The translations under genes and the position numbers were made by a program. The notes under the pieces were generated by a model. That model saw only the letters and a list, made by a program, of their open reading frames with translations, had not been told where the DNA came from and searched no databases. This document shows, piece after piece, positions 23,861 to 35,216 of a stretch of DNA of 64,000 bases; within the stretch, counting starts at the first letter, position 1; every line of letters starts with the position of its first letter. This DNA comes from Neoscytalidium dimidiatum (Eukaryota; Ascomycota; Dothideomycetes; Botryosphaeriales; Botryosphaeriaceae). The stretch covers positions 2,666,001-2,730,000 of the forward strand of contig CM074695.1 in assembly GCA_037367355.1 (NCBI GenBank). Direction: 5' to 3'.

Positions 23861-24636
23861 ATGGCCGACGGACGTGAGTCTCCTTGCCCCTGTTCCGGCT
23901 TTTACCGCTTGCCGATTCACTGCAATGCTTTGATACTGAACAAGATCCATCACAGTCAACGATGCAAGGGCCATTCGTATTGCCGAGATCATGACCGACT
24001 TCCGCAATCTGCAGCATTACATTGCCCAAATACGGGTATCACCATCCCCGGAGGAGTTCTATCTTGAAGGCTACACCCTCATCCGCCAATGCCACGCCGA
24101 AGCTCAAGCAGTCCTTGCCGCGCCTTTCAACGCAAGCAACTCCCCGGGGGAGAATCCGGAGCATCAAAAGGCCCTCCTAAAAGCGTACGAACCTCCCTAG
24201 GACTCCAGAGAGACCCCAGAGGGATCCGCATTGTGACGTCATATCTGACTGTTTAGTTCTTCCAGAGTGCTTCTCGATGCTAGTATAAGGCGCTTTCGTT
24301 GCCAGAGGATATATCTACGCGCTACCGCAGCCATGCGCTGGATCAATTCCCGGAACGCGATTCTAGGAGGAGAGAGTACAGAGAGCACCAACCCATCAGC
24401 GCTTCAGAACGTGGACAGTACCTTGCAAGCTGTAAGTGTTATTGGGCGGAATTGCTATCAATTTAGCATAGGATCGCGGAGAGTATACGATTGGTATTGA
24501 CTTGGGTTTCTAGGAGCTTGCCAGCATCACGGATGAATATGTCGACTATAGCCTCCGCTCCCAAGACATCCAGCAAGGAAAATGGCTCAACGAAGACCCA
24601 AGCCTGGCAACGATGCAGCATTATCTCTTTCCTTAG
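23861..24636 (+). CDS. Orphan four-exon gene, 176 aa, function unknown
   Basis: I do not recognise this protein. The case for a gene is the splicing. Exons 23861-23873, 23956-24184, 24266-24431 and 24514-24636 have canonical donors (GTGAGT, GTACGA, GTAAGT) and acceptors (CACAG, TCCAG, TCTAG), and join with phases 1, 2 and 0 without a stop. The product starts MADGLNDARAIRIAEIM and looks mostly alpha-helical. It includes SPEEFYLEGYTLIRQCHAEA, then a basic helix LLDASIRRFRCQRIYLR, and ends QQGKWLNEDP...HYLFP. It has no signal peptide, membrane segment or Cys pattern. The ATG context (CGCCATGG) is good. If intron 2 were retained, the protein would end at 24200 after 85 residues. Confidence 0.55.
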
Positions 24637-25637
24637 TGGCGAAGCGCGACTGCAAGAACCTTCACACACTCTTCCTGTGCCGAACACTCAACATAGGATC
24701 GAGGCCTGGCGCCTCCTTTGTTTCACGACACGAGACGATCGACATGACGTCCTAGACTGCCATCCTCTTCAATTTTTGCATATCCTTATCTCCTTAGATC
24801 ATTCCCGCCGATTGGATGTCCTGGAGACCCTGTCAAATTTCTCTCAGCACAATACCCCTTCCGTATTCTTAGCGTTCCAGCATTTTCATTATATACTGCC
24901 GAGGCATTTCAGCTGTGGATCAGCAATACGCTAAAAGCGTGTCTTTCCATCGAGCACTTGTATTGAGGCATTGTTTTCTTACGTTTGCATCTTTGCTTGG
25001 AACTGTCTTGATGAGGCATGGACGACTGGCAAGACATGTGAATGATGTATCACCAAACGTACGAGGAAATGTAATGTTTCGTGTATCGCCAATCAGCAAT
25101 TGCGAATGCATTCACCACCCATTCATCAAATCCATGGCGCCACTTTTCTTAGCATCTCGGAATCATCTCCATTGCTCCACGAAATACAAATGCCGGATCA
25201 AACCCTCGAAGACAGAGCGGTTCCATCGTACGACAGAAGTCGGACCGTTGAACAGTAGCTGCGGAACGAGCAAACAACGACATGTCCGGCACTCTGCACA
25301 CTTAGAGTTTCGCCGCGAAGGTGGAGAACGAACGCCCTTGCAGCCACGTTGACGCATTCTAGACCCTTAAGAAATGGCCTTTTTCTGCGCCACATCGTCG
25401 ACCATTACTGCAGGAGACACGTACGTACGCGGACTCCGGGCCCTTCAACGGCTTGTCCGACAGCTCCGGAGAGGGCTGACGCACCCCACATTTCTTGCCT
25501 GATGGTACGTTGGCATGACGACAACCTGTTCTACGTGAAGATTCCACGCTAAGTGATGGCATGCGGCGGGTTTCCACTTTACTTTTAGCGACAAGGCGAA
25601 AGTAGCGTCGCTTCCTTTCCGCTGCTGGGGGCCAGAG

Positions 25638-25668
25638 AAGGGGAGGGGAGGGGAGGGGAGGGGAGGGT
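25638..25668 (+). repeat. GGGGA pentanucleotide repeat
   Basis: About five to six tandem copies of GGGGA on the plus strand, ending in GGGTCC. Four or more G-runs of length four, spaced by a single A, could in principle form a G-quadruplex. It lies in the gene-poor interval and no adjacent gene start is evident. Confidence 0.85.
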
Positions 25669-27454
25669 CCCAAGGACCCGCGTGGCCGCCAGCCTGGGCA
25701 GACCGACTACCGGTCGTGCTCTAGTCCGTTGGACGTTAGCATCGAACCTCGTCGTTTTGCAGGTCCCACCCAGGCTAACTCTTCGGAGCGCCGGCCCAGT
25801 GCCAGAACGCACCGGCGCAAGCGGACGCTATTGGCTTAGCCGGGTGTAATTGCGTTCTCTCACGAAGAAGCCTTTTGACAGTCATGCGGACTACTGGCTT
25901 GGCAGGTGTTAAACGGGCAAACGGTTCCATTGGCGGTCTCTCCCTAGCCCGGCCGCTTGGGAGAATGGCGTGCACGTTGAGCCACAGGTCCACAGTGGGG
26001 TAAGACCAAGATTCGCAGCCTTTTTTCGTATCGCAATAGAAGAAGTCTATTGTGAGGGAGGGGACAGAGAGTGGTCCACTTCACGCCTGGCAAAAGCTTT
26101 CCCGAACCGACGTTCCTGCAACAGAGGCCGCCGGGGGCCGGGGGGCGTTCCTTTTGACGGTGGACGATGGCCACTTTGTCTACATTTCCCGTCCCCATTA
26201 GCTCATCACCCTTCAAGCTCCGACCTCCGAGCCCCCCCCGGAGCCTTTCCCGAATCTATTGGCGGGTAGGACCCTGGGAACCAAGCAAGTCATCCTCACT
26301 CCGTAGCTATCGCGCCCACCGGACATCATGTTAGTAACCAACCGAAACAACCGCGAGTGTGGTCCGGATTGGCACGAAATGTCCGGCACCCGACCTTTTG
26401 GCGTTTGGACAAATACCGCGGGAAGGGCTGACGATGCTAGGCCGACGGGTCCCTGATGGATCACGCTACATTCGGTAAACTTCAAAGGTGGGGTACCCAG
26501 ATACCTGCTTTTCGCTTTTCTTCCAAACATCGAGAGCGAAGGATGAAGAAGGTTGAGCGCCCCGCCCCATGCGGAAGCGGTAACGACCCGTCGACATCGT
26601 CAAATCCTACGATGGGTGACGTCCCGTGCTGACCATCTTGGCGTTTGACCATGCAGCATTTACGCTTTTGGTATAAGCGGATAAAGGGGGGAGAGAGAGA
26701 GATAGATAAAAAATTAAATTTTTTTAAGAAAGCACGGATGATTTAACAGATCTCAGATCCTGTCGCTACGCGTGACTTGACTATTCCGCTTCCCGTGCGA
26801 GGGTAAATTTTCCCTCTTACGCGCGGCGGTGAAAATAAAGGATGAGACGCAACGAAGGATTGGTTCAGAAAGCCAAGGTGATCTGCGAAGGAAGATAATA
26901 GCCGGTTGCGTTATAGGCTATAGTAAGCCGATCGATGCAGCAGCACCTGCTGCTGGGTCCTGCTTGCCAAGCCATGATCTTCACGTCTATCCGGACTCCG
27001 AGACAAGAGCGTGACGAGAATGCATCTTTACGAGAAGGAAGGGGTGAGATGGAAAAGGAGAAAAGAGATTTATTGGATAAGTGAAGCGTGCGCACATGCC
27101 CACGCACCAGCCAAACCTTACGGCAGGGCCATTGTTGTCTGTGCAGCCACATGGCCAAGCACGATAGTTCGGAAGATCCGCAGATCACGCTTCTCCGGGT
27201 AGGGAGGGGAGAGAGCAAGAAAGGACAACGAGTCGGGAGATCCGACAAGAACGCAGTCCCGCCGCCCGGTCGTCGACCGACTCGGTGCGGGAAACACCTA
27301 CCGGCGTCCGTCACAGAGCTCAGCCTCGGTTCAGCTGGCCGCCAAATCGGCCCCGAAGAACAATTGACGAAAACCGAGATATCCAAGCGCGCGCTGGCAG
27401 ACGATACGCTATTGGGGAGGGTTTCCGAGCGGCAGAAAAGACGTCGACGGCGCA

Positions 27455-27484
<30 letters not shown>
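27455..27484 (+). repeat. CGG trinucleotide repeat
   Basis: About ten perfect GGC/CGG units in a GC-rich interval. It lies in no supported coding frame. A plus-strand frame across it would encode a run of Ala, Arg or Gly, but that frame shows no other protein-like feature. Confidence 0.85.
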
Positions 27485-27486
<2 letters not shown>

Positions 27487-27675
27487 GGCGCGACAGGAAA
27501 ACAGCACCGCCGACGGCCTCGCTAAACGTGACGGTTCGCTCCAGGCGCGCTACAGCTAACTGTCAGCTAGGCCGGCCCCCTCTGCCGTTCAGCTGTGGCT
27601 CAACGGAACGCTAATGCCAAAATAAGAAAATAGGGTGAGACACCAATGAGGGTGAACGGCCCTTTTATTTTCTTC

Positions 27676-28529
27676 TCACCATCTGGCCAAACGGCCCCCG
27701 CTCAGCGACTTGCCGGTGTCGGGAACAACAGCTTCGAATACGGTGTTCGTGAAGTGAAGTAGTTTGCGTCCTTGGCAGATGATGACCGCGCTGCCGACGA
27801 GGGCCTGGCAAGGCTGCCCTGGACGCGTCATCCGGCTGCACATCCGAAGTCTCGGAACCTTGCGGTAGGGTCGACGCTAATCGGACGTGATGGCATCTCC
27901 TAGCGCACCCGCTGGCTTGTCTGTCTCCGGCGCGGGAAACAGGTGAGGGGAGACGAGCGAGCACGGCAGGATTGAGGCCTGGCGCGGGACGAGGACGCTG
28001 GGGTAAAGGCAGCGGTCCAGAACAGATCAACAGGACATTTCTGGCGCCTCCGATTCGACCGCCGCCTACCGTGTACGTCACTTTGTGATGCTCATCGAAA
28101 TAGTGCTCTCCCCCCTCCGTGACCTCAGCCCAGACTTCTGATATGCTCCTGTCCGCAAGGCTGAACCATTGAATTCCCCGTGTGCTGAGCCCGTATGGCT
28201 GAGGTCCACGACTCCCCACGGCATCTCCCGAGACTTCGTATGTGCGTGCCATGCGGTAATCCTCATCGTCCAGAATAGGTAAGCGCACGCCAAAATTAGA
28301 TATATACCCTTGAAAAGAGAGCAGCACCCCTCTGTTGAGCAATCAAGAACTGATGACAAGTGTAAGAGAGTAAACAAGAATCTTTTTGGTATCGCGCTCA
28401 TGCTGGCTGGACCTTACCTAAACACCGAGATACTCCTTCGTTAAACGTATACCTGACCAGTCCGTATGTGCTGCAACGGAACGACTCCACAGCGAAAGTT
28501 GTACTCAGGACCCAGAGACAGAGCTGCAT
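27676..28529 (-). CDS. Putative small secreted protein, 190 aa
   Basis: Unrecognised protein supported by a signal peptide and in-phase splicing. The ATG at 28527-28529 opens MQLCLWVLSTTFAVES, a short hydrophobic leader with a plausible cut before or just after FRCS. Exons 28418-28529 (112 nt), 28070-28329 (260 nt) and 27676-27876 (201 nt) join in phases 1 and 0. The mature part has LPILDDEDYRMARTYEVSGD, GLSTRGIQWFSLADRSISEV and, in the last exon, CQALVGSAVIICQGRKLLHF. It ends GGRLARW. There are about eight cysteines, two or three of them in the leader. Acceptors for both introns are weaker than average (AACAGAG, GATTAG), so borders may shift by a few bases. It lies 103 bases from the convergent-side stop of GCP3 and on the same strand. 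A secreted effector-like role is only a guess. Confidence 0.45.
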
Positions 28530-28632
28530 AGTCGTGAGCACAACCTCCTCTACGTTCTTCGATCCGCTGTTGCAATACGTTTAGAATCGGCCCAGTCAAG
28601 TGAATGTAACAGATCGTTTCCCCCGTGACCCT

Positions 28633-31600
28633 TCAACCCTTCCTATCGTCCTCCTTGAAGCTTCCCTCCGCTGACCTCGGCCCCGAAGTCTTCGCCTCCT
28701 TCTCTCCACCGTCTCTGCCATCTCTCCGCCTAGAGCTTGCGCCCCTCTTCCTCCGTGCAGGCTGGTAGACGTCGTTGAAGTTCATCACCATAGCAAGCCA
28801 GCGCATGTCGGCATCTGGCTGGTGGTATAAATCTCCTAGGAGAACATTTACCCGCGCTCTGAAGTCTCTGCTTAGAACACCAAGCCGGCTGCGTAGGCCT
28901 TCGAGCACGTCATCCTCCGACCCTGCAGTCCCAGATAGAAGCGGCGGAGGGAATGGAGAGTTGTCATCATCCTTGCGCATTGATGATGGGCGTAGATTCG
29001 CCGGCGTAGCGGAAGAAGACGTGGGCGAAGGGTTGGCTGAGTCCCTTTCGCTGAGACCCCATTTGCCTGCGGCCGTGCGTGTCTCGATTTTCGCAGCACG
29101 CTCCTGGCGGCGCGCGAATTCAGCCGTTGAAAATGAATACAGCCCATCCACGGCGCCCTTGTACGCAAGCATGATCTTGAGCAGCTCATGCAGCTGACCT
29201 GTGAAGTCCATGCGCTCTGAGCCCAAGAGACCCTTCCGCGTGATATTAGTAAGGTAGCGTGCGTGCGCCTGGATCAAGTCGTCTAAGGTGCTTTCCGGTT
29301 TACGCATGCTCGCCTGGAGCTCGTTCCACGAGGACTCGATGACCTCGAAAAGGATGTAGTACTGGAGCTGGTTGACGAAGTGGATCATTTCTGCCACGGC
29401 ACAGCGAGCTATTTTCCAATCTTTGCCGACTTTATCCTCAACGGCACCAAGGAATTGACGTGCTGCGGTCATGCAGCGGCGCCACGTGCTCCCTAGAGCG
29501 AATTCAACTCTCTTAACTCGCCACAGGAAGTTGAACACTTTAAGATACTGTTTGCTGCCATATGGCGTGACAATGACGTCGACCGGAGCATCAATCTTAT
29601 ATTCCAAAGTGAACACGTCCCAACCAATCTCTCCATGGCTGAGCTCAAGCATTCGAGAGTCCAGTCTGCGCAGCACTTCAGGTGAGTCGTATTGCGCGTT
29701 GGAGTTGCGCACAGCGTGTTCAAGTTGAGCAGTCAGAGTATGACGGTATTGCGTGTTGGCCGGCTGATCCAGATTTGAAGAGAGAGACTCCATCAAGACC
29801 GCAATGAAATCGCCAGCTCCAAGAAGAATGTACTTTTTTAGGGCTTGCAAGTGTTCAAACAACTTGAATTTGTCGGCCATTAGGTGAATCAAACGAGCCA
29901 TGGTCGTCTTGTAAGCCTCCCCAATGTTCCGCTCCAGTGCGGCAGTGTCGCCATAACGAAGCTCCCTTGAAGAATCTTTGGAGTAGCTTTCCACCCAAGC
30001 TGCGTCACCACAGCCGTAGCGAATGAAGTTCAATGTTTTGCCGATGAGGAAAACTTTGTTTGCGAACTCTGGGGAAACGATTGAGGGAATCATCTTCTCG
30101 TTCAGCTTATATTTGTCTTCCCATACACTCGTCGCGCCGCCCTTGCCTGCATTCTCGTCATTAGGGTCTTCGTGTTGCTCGGACACGAAGAATTCGAGGA
30201 AAGGGTCTGATAGTTCTCCGTCGTATATCCACTGTCGTAGCATGTCATAAAAAGGTCGTGTCACATGAGCGAGGAGGCGCTCTGCGAAAGCTACCACAAA
30301 TGGGTCCCCGTGAGAAAGAGAAAAGGAATGGATCAAGGAAATTAGCTCTCCCCCTTTCTTGCCTGCTTGGCTGTTAGCACATCACCGCATGATTCAGCTG
30401 GACAGATGACCCACCTTTGGACTCCTCAACGATCAAGCTCATGAGCCGTAAGCCCATGGTTGCCTCTCTTGTCCATATCACACATCGTTTCAGGGTGACA
30501 CCAGCTTTACCGATCCCTCGCCTGGGTTCCGCATCGTCCAGCATCGCCAAAGCTCGCCGAATTTGGCCTTCAAGCGTGGCAACAAGGCCAAGGTATGCGC
30601 GTAGCTCGATCGCCAAAGCTGACCGCAGACTCTGTGTGACCAGGCCACCATCCGAGGATTCTACGAACTGTGAAAGGTTCCGATAAAGGAGGGACGGTTC
30701 TGCTAGTGTGTGAAGAAGGCTGACCAATGGAGCGGGAAGGGTCGCCGGGAACTTGAGGACGGAAGGGTCGGCAAACACAAGGTTGGTAGAAGACAGACCC
30801 TGCAAGGTGAACGGAAGGTCCCGCAAAAGGGCTGGTTCCGATGGCTCATAGGAAGTGAGAGAAGTGTACTTCTTTAATACAGGAGTTTCTGGGACTGGTT
30901 CCTCCTCCTTCCTCGCCTCTCGTGCCTTCCTATCCGCCGTCTTGGGTCTATCAGCCGTCTTTGGCCTGTCCTGCAATGGTGCTCTCGCGGTGTGTGCTTC
31001 TTCGGCGGGTGGCAGTCTCTGCAGTCCTGCATTCGCAAAGGCTTCATTGAATGTCGGAGTATCTGCATACTGAGGCTCTATATAGTTTTGACCGAAACGG
31101 GGCGGTGAGAGCGGATCGGGCTCTGCGAGTGGTTGGAAGTTGGCGGCGTGTCCGGGAGAGCGGGGAGGGGAGCGAACTCCAGGTGGGAGCACGGGAATAT
31201 CAGAGTCGGAGAGTTGGAAGAGGAAATAGAGCATCGCCCATTTCTGGTTCAGCACAGGTTGCATGAGAAGTCTGGAGTAGAGATTGGCGAAGCGTAAAGC
31301 TTTCTCCGGCGAGTTGTTCTCGCGCACCACTGCAGCCGTGTCAGCGCGGGAAACCGAGACGCAGACTCGTTTAACGTACACTTCTTCTTGATGAGGTCGG
31401 CAGCATGATTGACGTCGGATGCGATGCCAGGCTCTCCAGCACTGCATAGCAATTAGCTTGACCCATGCCATTGCGACGGAGGTCTTGCCTGCTAATGGCG
31501 TCCAGCGCATAGTTGAATGCATCATCGTAGCGCTGGTCGGCCGTGTCCTCGTCTTCATCGGGATACTGAGGCAGAAGATGCTCAAGGAGCTTCGACAGCG

Positions 31601-31634
31601 CGTGCTCGACGCGTTCTTGAGTAGTTTGCGGCAT
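28633..31634 (-). CDS. SPC98: Gamma-tubulin complex component 3 (GCP3/Spc98)
   Basis: Subunit of the gamma-tubulin small complex that nucleates microtubules at spindle pole bodies, about 950 aa. The ATG at 31632-31634 opens MPQTTQERVEHALSKLL. The GRIP1 half contains ELRAYLGLVATLE and KKGGELISLIHSFS..HGDPFV, and then the GCP3-specific segment LRQWIYDGELSDPFLEFFV and DKYKLNEKMIPSIVS. The GRIP2 half, which contacts gamma-tubulin, has YILLGAGDFI, WDVFTLEYKIDAPVDVIVTP, YLKVFNFLWRVKRVE and FEVIESSWNELQ. Three introns are inferred. The first (31442-31488, 47 nt) appears to be a GC-AG intron. The second uses a GTACGT donor near 31380, and the third lies near 30340-30400. The carboxy tail is Ser/Arg/Gly-rich and unlikely to be folded. 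Confidence 0.93.
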
Positions 31635-32100
31635 TGATGGTGGATGCGCTTGTCGCGCGCGGGATTGCGACGGGGAAGACGCGTTGGGCGCCAGGACAAC
31701 AGCGTAATGTTTGCGCCCCGCCGCCTTTCCGACCCGCCTAACTATTCCTGCGCACCTACGTTGCACCCTGCCCATCAAATCCCAACTCCCCACTCTCTCA
31801 TACATACCCGAGTCCCCGCTCTGGGCCCACCCCGGTTTAATCTTCATTTGGTACGAATGCGACCGGAGATTACTCAGTCAAAGTCAGCTTTCTCTGCCAA
31901 ATGGTTGGTATGCGAGCATGTTCACAGGACAGATGGTTCAGCCCCAGCATGCATGCGAGGGCAATAACTGCGAAGTGGGCGCTGACTGTCAGATGGTATA
32001 TATCTATGCTATTCCTGGTGGCCACAGCAAATAATCGATGTTGAGTCCTTATCTAATCTTCTTGAATCAACAGCACGCCTGCTTTGGGACGCAGTCCACA
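31635..32100. other. Intergenic region between divergent genes
   Basis: About 465 bases upstream of GCP3 (-) and of the SDR relic (+). Short open frames here have no protein-like features. A potential TATATATC lies at about 31997. Nothing else is recognised. Confidence 0.45.
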
Positions 32101-33082
32101 ATGAATGAACAAGGCCGTACAGCATACATTACAGGTAGTCCTTTCACCCCTTTTTTTTTTTTTTTTTTTTGAAAATGAATTGTTTGATACCTAAGCAGAC
32201 GGTGCTAATGGCATTAGAAAGGCCGTTGTGGAGATGCTAGCCCACAGAGGGTATTGCGATAGCCCGCGAGTGTTCAAGGCCTTTTACTGAAGCGGACGTT
32301 TCCTTAGGGCCAAGATCTTTATTGCAGATCGGGATATCTCTACCGCCAAATTCCTTGCTGCATCTCTCAATAAGAAGAGGAATACAGCCATCTTCTCCTG
32401 AGAGGTTGATGTCACGAACTGGGATCGGCAAGTTCGAGCATTCGAAGCGGCCGTCGCAGAGTTCGAACGCGTCGACTACGACTTTCCTGTAGAGGGTGTA
32501 GCAGAGCAGAGAAAGCTCAAAACCCCCAGCCCCGTTACAGTTTTCCAGAAACCCAACCTTGCGGTGCTTGAACTAGACCTAACTGCCGTATTCTACACGG
32601 TAGCTTTGGCTATTCAGCAGTTCCGTCGCCAAAGCAGGTCTGAGGGAGACTCTAGAGGCAAGCGTAAGTCAAAGATTGGTATTGGTGCGGACAGCTGGGG
32701 GCTGATGCTCGTCGAATGGGATTTTTGTACATCTCTTCGATTTGCAGTTTGTATGCTGTACCAACGATGCCTGTGTATACAGCCTCGAAGCCGTAAGTCA
32801 TTCGCGCCCCTTAAGTTGCTCATTTCAATTACACGTAGTGGCGTTGTTGGCCTTGTCCGCACGTATGGCGAACTTTTGCCGGAAGAAGGCATCACCATGA
32901 ACGCCATTTACCCAAACATCACCCGGACGAACATTGCCCCTGCGAACTTTTCCGATATAGTAGAAGCTCGTGGCCACTTGACAACCATGCCTGGCGTGCT
33001 TGTGGCCTTCACTGCAATGCTAGGGCCGAGCAACATCTCCGGCGAGATATTCGAGATAGGACCTAACGGTGAATACGTCTAG
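32101..33082 (+). pseudogene. Decayed short-chain dehydrogenase/reductase
   Basis: Relic of an SDR of the 15-hydroxyprostaglandin-dehydrogenase-like type common in moulds. Exon 32101-32134 encodes MNEQGRTAYIT. After an intron with a 20-odd base T run comes DGANGIRKAVVEML, where the cofactor loop TGxxxGxG has lost its second and third Gly. Then KIFIADRDISTAKFLAASLN is followed by an in-frame TGA at about 32399 and EVDVTNWDRQVRAFEAAVAEF. Near the end, SGVVGLVRTYGELLPEEGITMNA and SGEIFEIGPNGEYV are well kept. The catalytic YxxxK is missing: the residues before SGVVG read LLISITR. An internal stretch at 32230-32310 is also out of frame. Two of the substitutions are G-to-A, as repeat-induced point mutation gives, but two are too few to claim it. 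Confidence 0.8.
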
Positions 33083-33827
33083 CGAGAGGGCCCCCGAGTA
33101 CCCGGACGTAGAGAGCAAGCAAGGTGCCGATGCGTTGCACGAGGGTTACCTGCGCATGCAGAGGGGTACCGAAGGGGTAGCTTGATATCTCCATGGTTGG
33201 TCTGCGATGACCCAGACAGGATAGTATTGCATTTAAATCGAAAGGCCAAGTTTCTTCGTTGCGATGCTCCATCCAATGATCGCTGTCGCATCCAGCCCTC
33301 TTCTTGAGGGCGTGATTGGCATGGGCACCGTCGGGAATAGAGAGAGTAATTTCGTGGCAGGCAATTCGCAGCGGGGTCGAGTCTCTTATAGGCAGCGCAA
33401 GCGACGCGACATGTTTGAGCTTAGCCGCACACTAGCCCGGTCGTGGCATAGTTCCCAAGCGCCGGGGAAGGCTTCGCTGGCTTATCGCCCGGTAGTGCTG
33501 TTTGAAACGCACGGCGATGGTGCATGGACAAAGCTGCCGATGCCGCGCTGCTGCCATGATGAGCGTCGTGCCTGCCTTGGAAGTGAGCTCTCCATATCTA
33601 CGCGTCGTCCCGCCCGCCGCGTCCTTTCCTAGACCCGCTCGCTCCTCCCTCGCGTCCTGATGTGTTCCTTCAGTGCTTGACTCTCCACTGTCTTTCTTTG
33701 TTCACCACCACTACACTCGCTGTAAAAGATCTTCTATCCTGCACGTTGGCGCGTTCCTCGCACTCGTCGCCGTGTAGAAACGCCACTGCAGCTCTCCTGT
33801 AGCGCAGTTCCCGCCTTTGCTGCAAAA
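33083..33827. promoter_or_regulatory. Promoter and leader of the GH72 gene
   Basis: About 745 bases without a gene. The last 220 bases are strongly pyrimidine-rich (CCTTTCC, CTCGCTCCTCCCTCG, CTCTCCACTGTCTTTCTTTG), as is typical upstream of highly expressed fungal genes, and end in GCAAAAATGC at the start codon. No separate gene is seen. Confidence 0.5.
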
Positions 33828-35216
33828 ATGCGCGCCCCTATTCTCACCGGTGGCCTTCTTGCTGCCATTACCGCCTCCGCCAGCGCCATTGCTACCATCT
33901 CCGTCAAGGGTTCCAAGTTCTTCACCAGCGACGGTGACCAGTTCTATGTCAAGGGTGCGTGCATAAACTCCCGTTACACCAGGTAGCTACCCGAGCGACT
34001 CGCATATTAAAACAGCCCTGCAGGTGTTGCCTACCAGCTCGTCCCTGACGATCCATTGATCAATGCCACTCAGTGCGAGCTCGACGCCAATCTCATGGAA
34101 GAGCTGGGCGCCAATTCTATCCGCGTCTACCACGTTGACCCATCGGCCGACCACAAGGACTGCATGGATACTTTCGCGGGCAAGGGAATTTATCTCTGGC
34201 TTGACCTCGACACCTTCAACACCCAGATCGAGCAGACCAGCCCTCACTGGAACGAGAGTCAGCGCTCTGCTTTCGAGAAGGTCATGGACGAGTTCCAGCA
34301 GTACGATAACACTGCTGGCTTCTTCGTTGGTAACGAGGTTCTTACTACTGGTGACGGCTCTGTCGCCGCTCCGTTTGTCAAGGAAGCTGCCCGCGATCTG
34401 AAGGCCTACCGTGACCAGAAGAATTACCGCGACATTCCTGTCGGATACTCTGCCGCTGATATTGCTTCTCTCCGCCCCATGCTTCAGAACTACCTTGCCT
34501 GCAGCAGCAATGCTTCTGAGAACATTGATTTCTACGCCCTCAATGCCTACGAGTGGTGTGGTGACTCTTCTTACACTACATCTGGCTACTCTGAGCTTCA
34601 GAAGAATGCTTCCGGCTACAACATTCCCATTTTCTTTTCTGAGACCGGCTGCAACACTGTCAAACCGCGTACCTTCGGCGACCAGGCCGCAATTTTCGGC
34701 GACGACATGGCTGATACTTGGAGTGGTGCCATCATCTACGAGTGGATTGAGGAAGCTAACGACTATGGAATTGTCAGCTACGGTGCTAAGGTTGACGCAA
34801 CCGCCTCAGGCGCTCCTCCGGATGGGTATCCCCGCTCTGGTACCCCGACTCCTGTTAGCCCCGATTTCTCCAACCTGAAGTCACAGTGGGCTACTCTGAC
34901 GCCTACTGGTGTCAAAAAGTCTGCCTACTCTCCTAGCTTGACTGCCCCTGCCTGCCCAGGATTGACGACTGGCGTGTGGGAAGTGAACGGCGATGTTGCA
35001 CTGCCTACTCTTGGACAGAGTCTCGACTCTTCTGCCCTTAGCAGCATTACGGCTGGAACTGCCGCTACCGCAACTTCTGGTGCGACTGGATCTGGTGTTG
35101 CTGCTTCTGCCTCTGCTAGTGCGACCAGGACTGGTGCCGCGACGCCCGCCAAGGAAGTCAAGAGCATGGGTATCGGTCTTGCTGGTGTGCTTGCAGGTGC
35201 AGTCTACTGGCTGTAA
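33828..35216 (+). CDS. GH72 beta-1,3-glucanosyltransferase, GPI-anchored (Gel/Gas family)
   Basis: Cell-wall remodelling enzyme that cuts and rejoins beta-1,3-glucan chains. It is 439 aa from exons 33828-33954 and 34024-35216. It has a signal peptide (LLAAITASASA) and then the GH72 amino-terminal motif GSKFFTSDGDQFYVKGVAYQ. The two catalytic glutamates are in GFFVGNEVL (acid/base, codon 34335-34337) and IFFSETGCN (nucleophile, codon 34641-34643). Other hallmarks are NSIRVYHVDP, NAYEWCGDSSY and GAIIYEWIEEANDYGIVSY. The catalytic domain ends near residue 340. A Ser/Thr/Ala-rich stalk (SASASATRTGAATPAK) leads to a hydrophobic GPI-addition tail ending GVLAGAVYWL. There is no CBM43 module, so this is the short, Gel1-like class. 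Confidence 0.96.

Larger units (their letters stand above)
24637..27675. other. Gene-poor 3-kb region with simple repeats
   Basis: No coding gene is supported. The region carries a GGGGA pentamer run (25638-25668), a GA-rich tract near 26690-26705, an A/T-rich tract at 26706-26728, and a CGG trinucleotide run (27455-27484). Open frames are short and overlap on both strands. I looked for tRNA cloverleaf signatures around 25700-25770, where GGTTCGATGC occurs on the minus strand, but could not pair an acceptor stem. Confidence 0.45.

Noticed and set aside
25690..25800. GGTTCGATGC on the minus strand as a possible tRNA T-loop
   Set aside because: No matching acceptor, D-arm or anticodon arm could be folded around it by eye.
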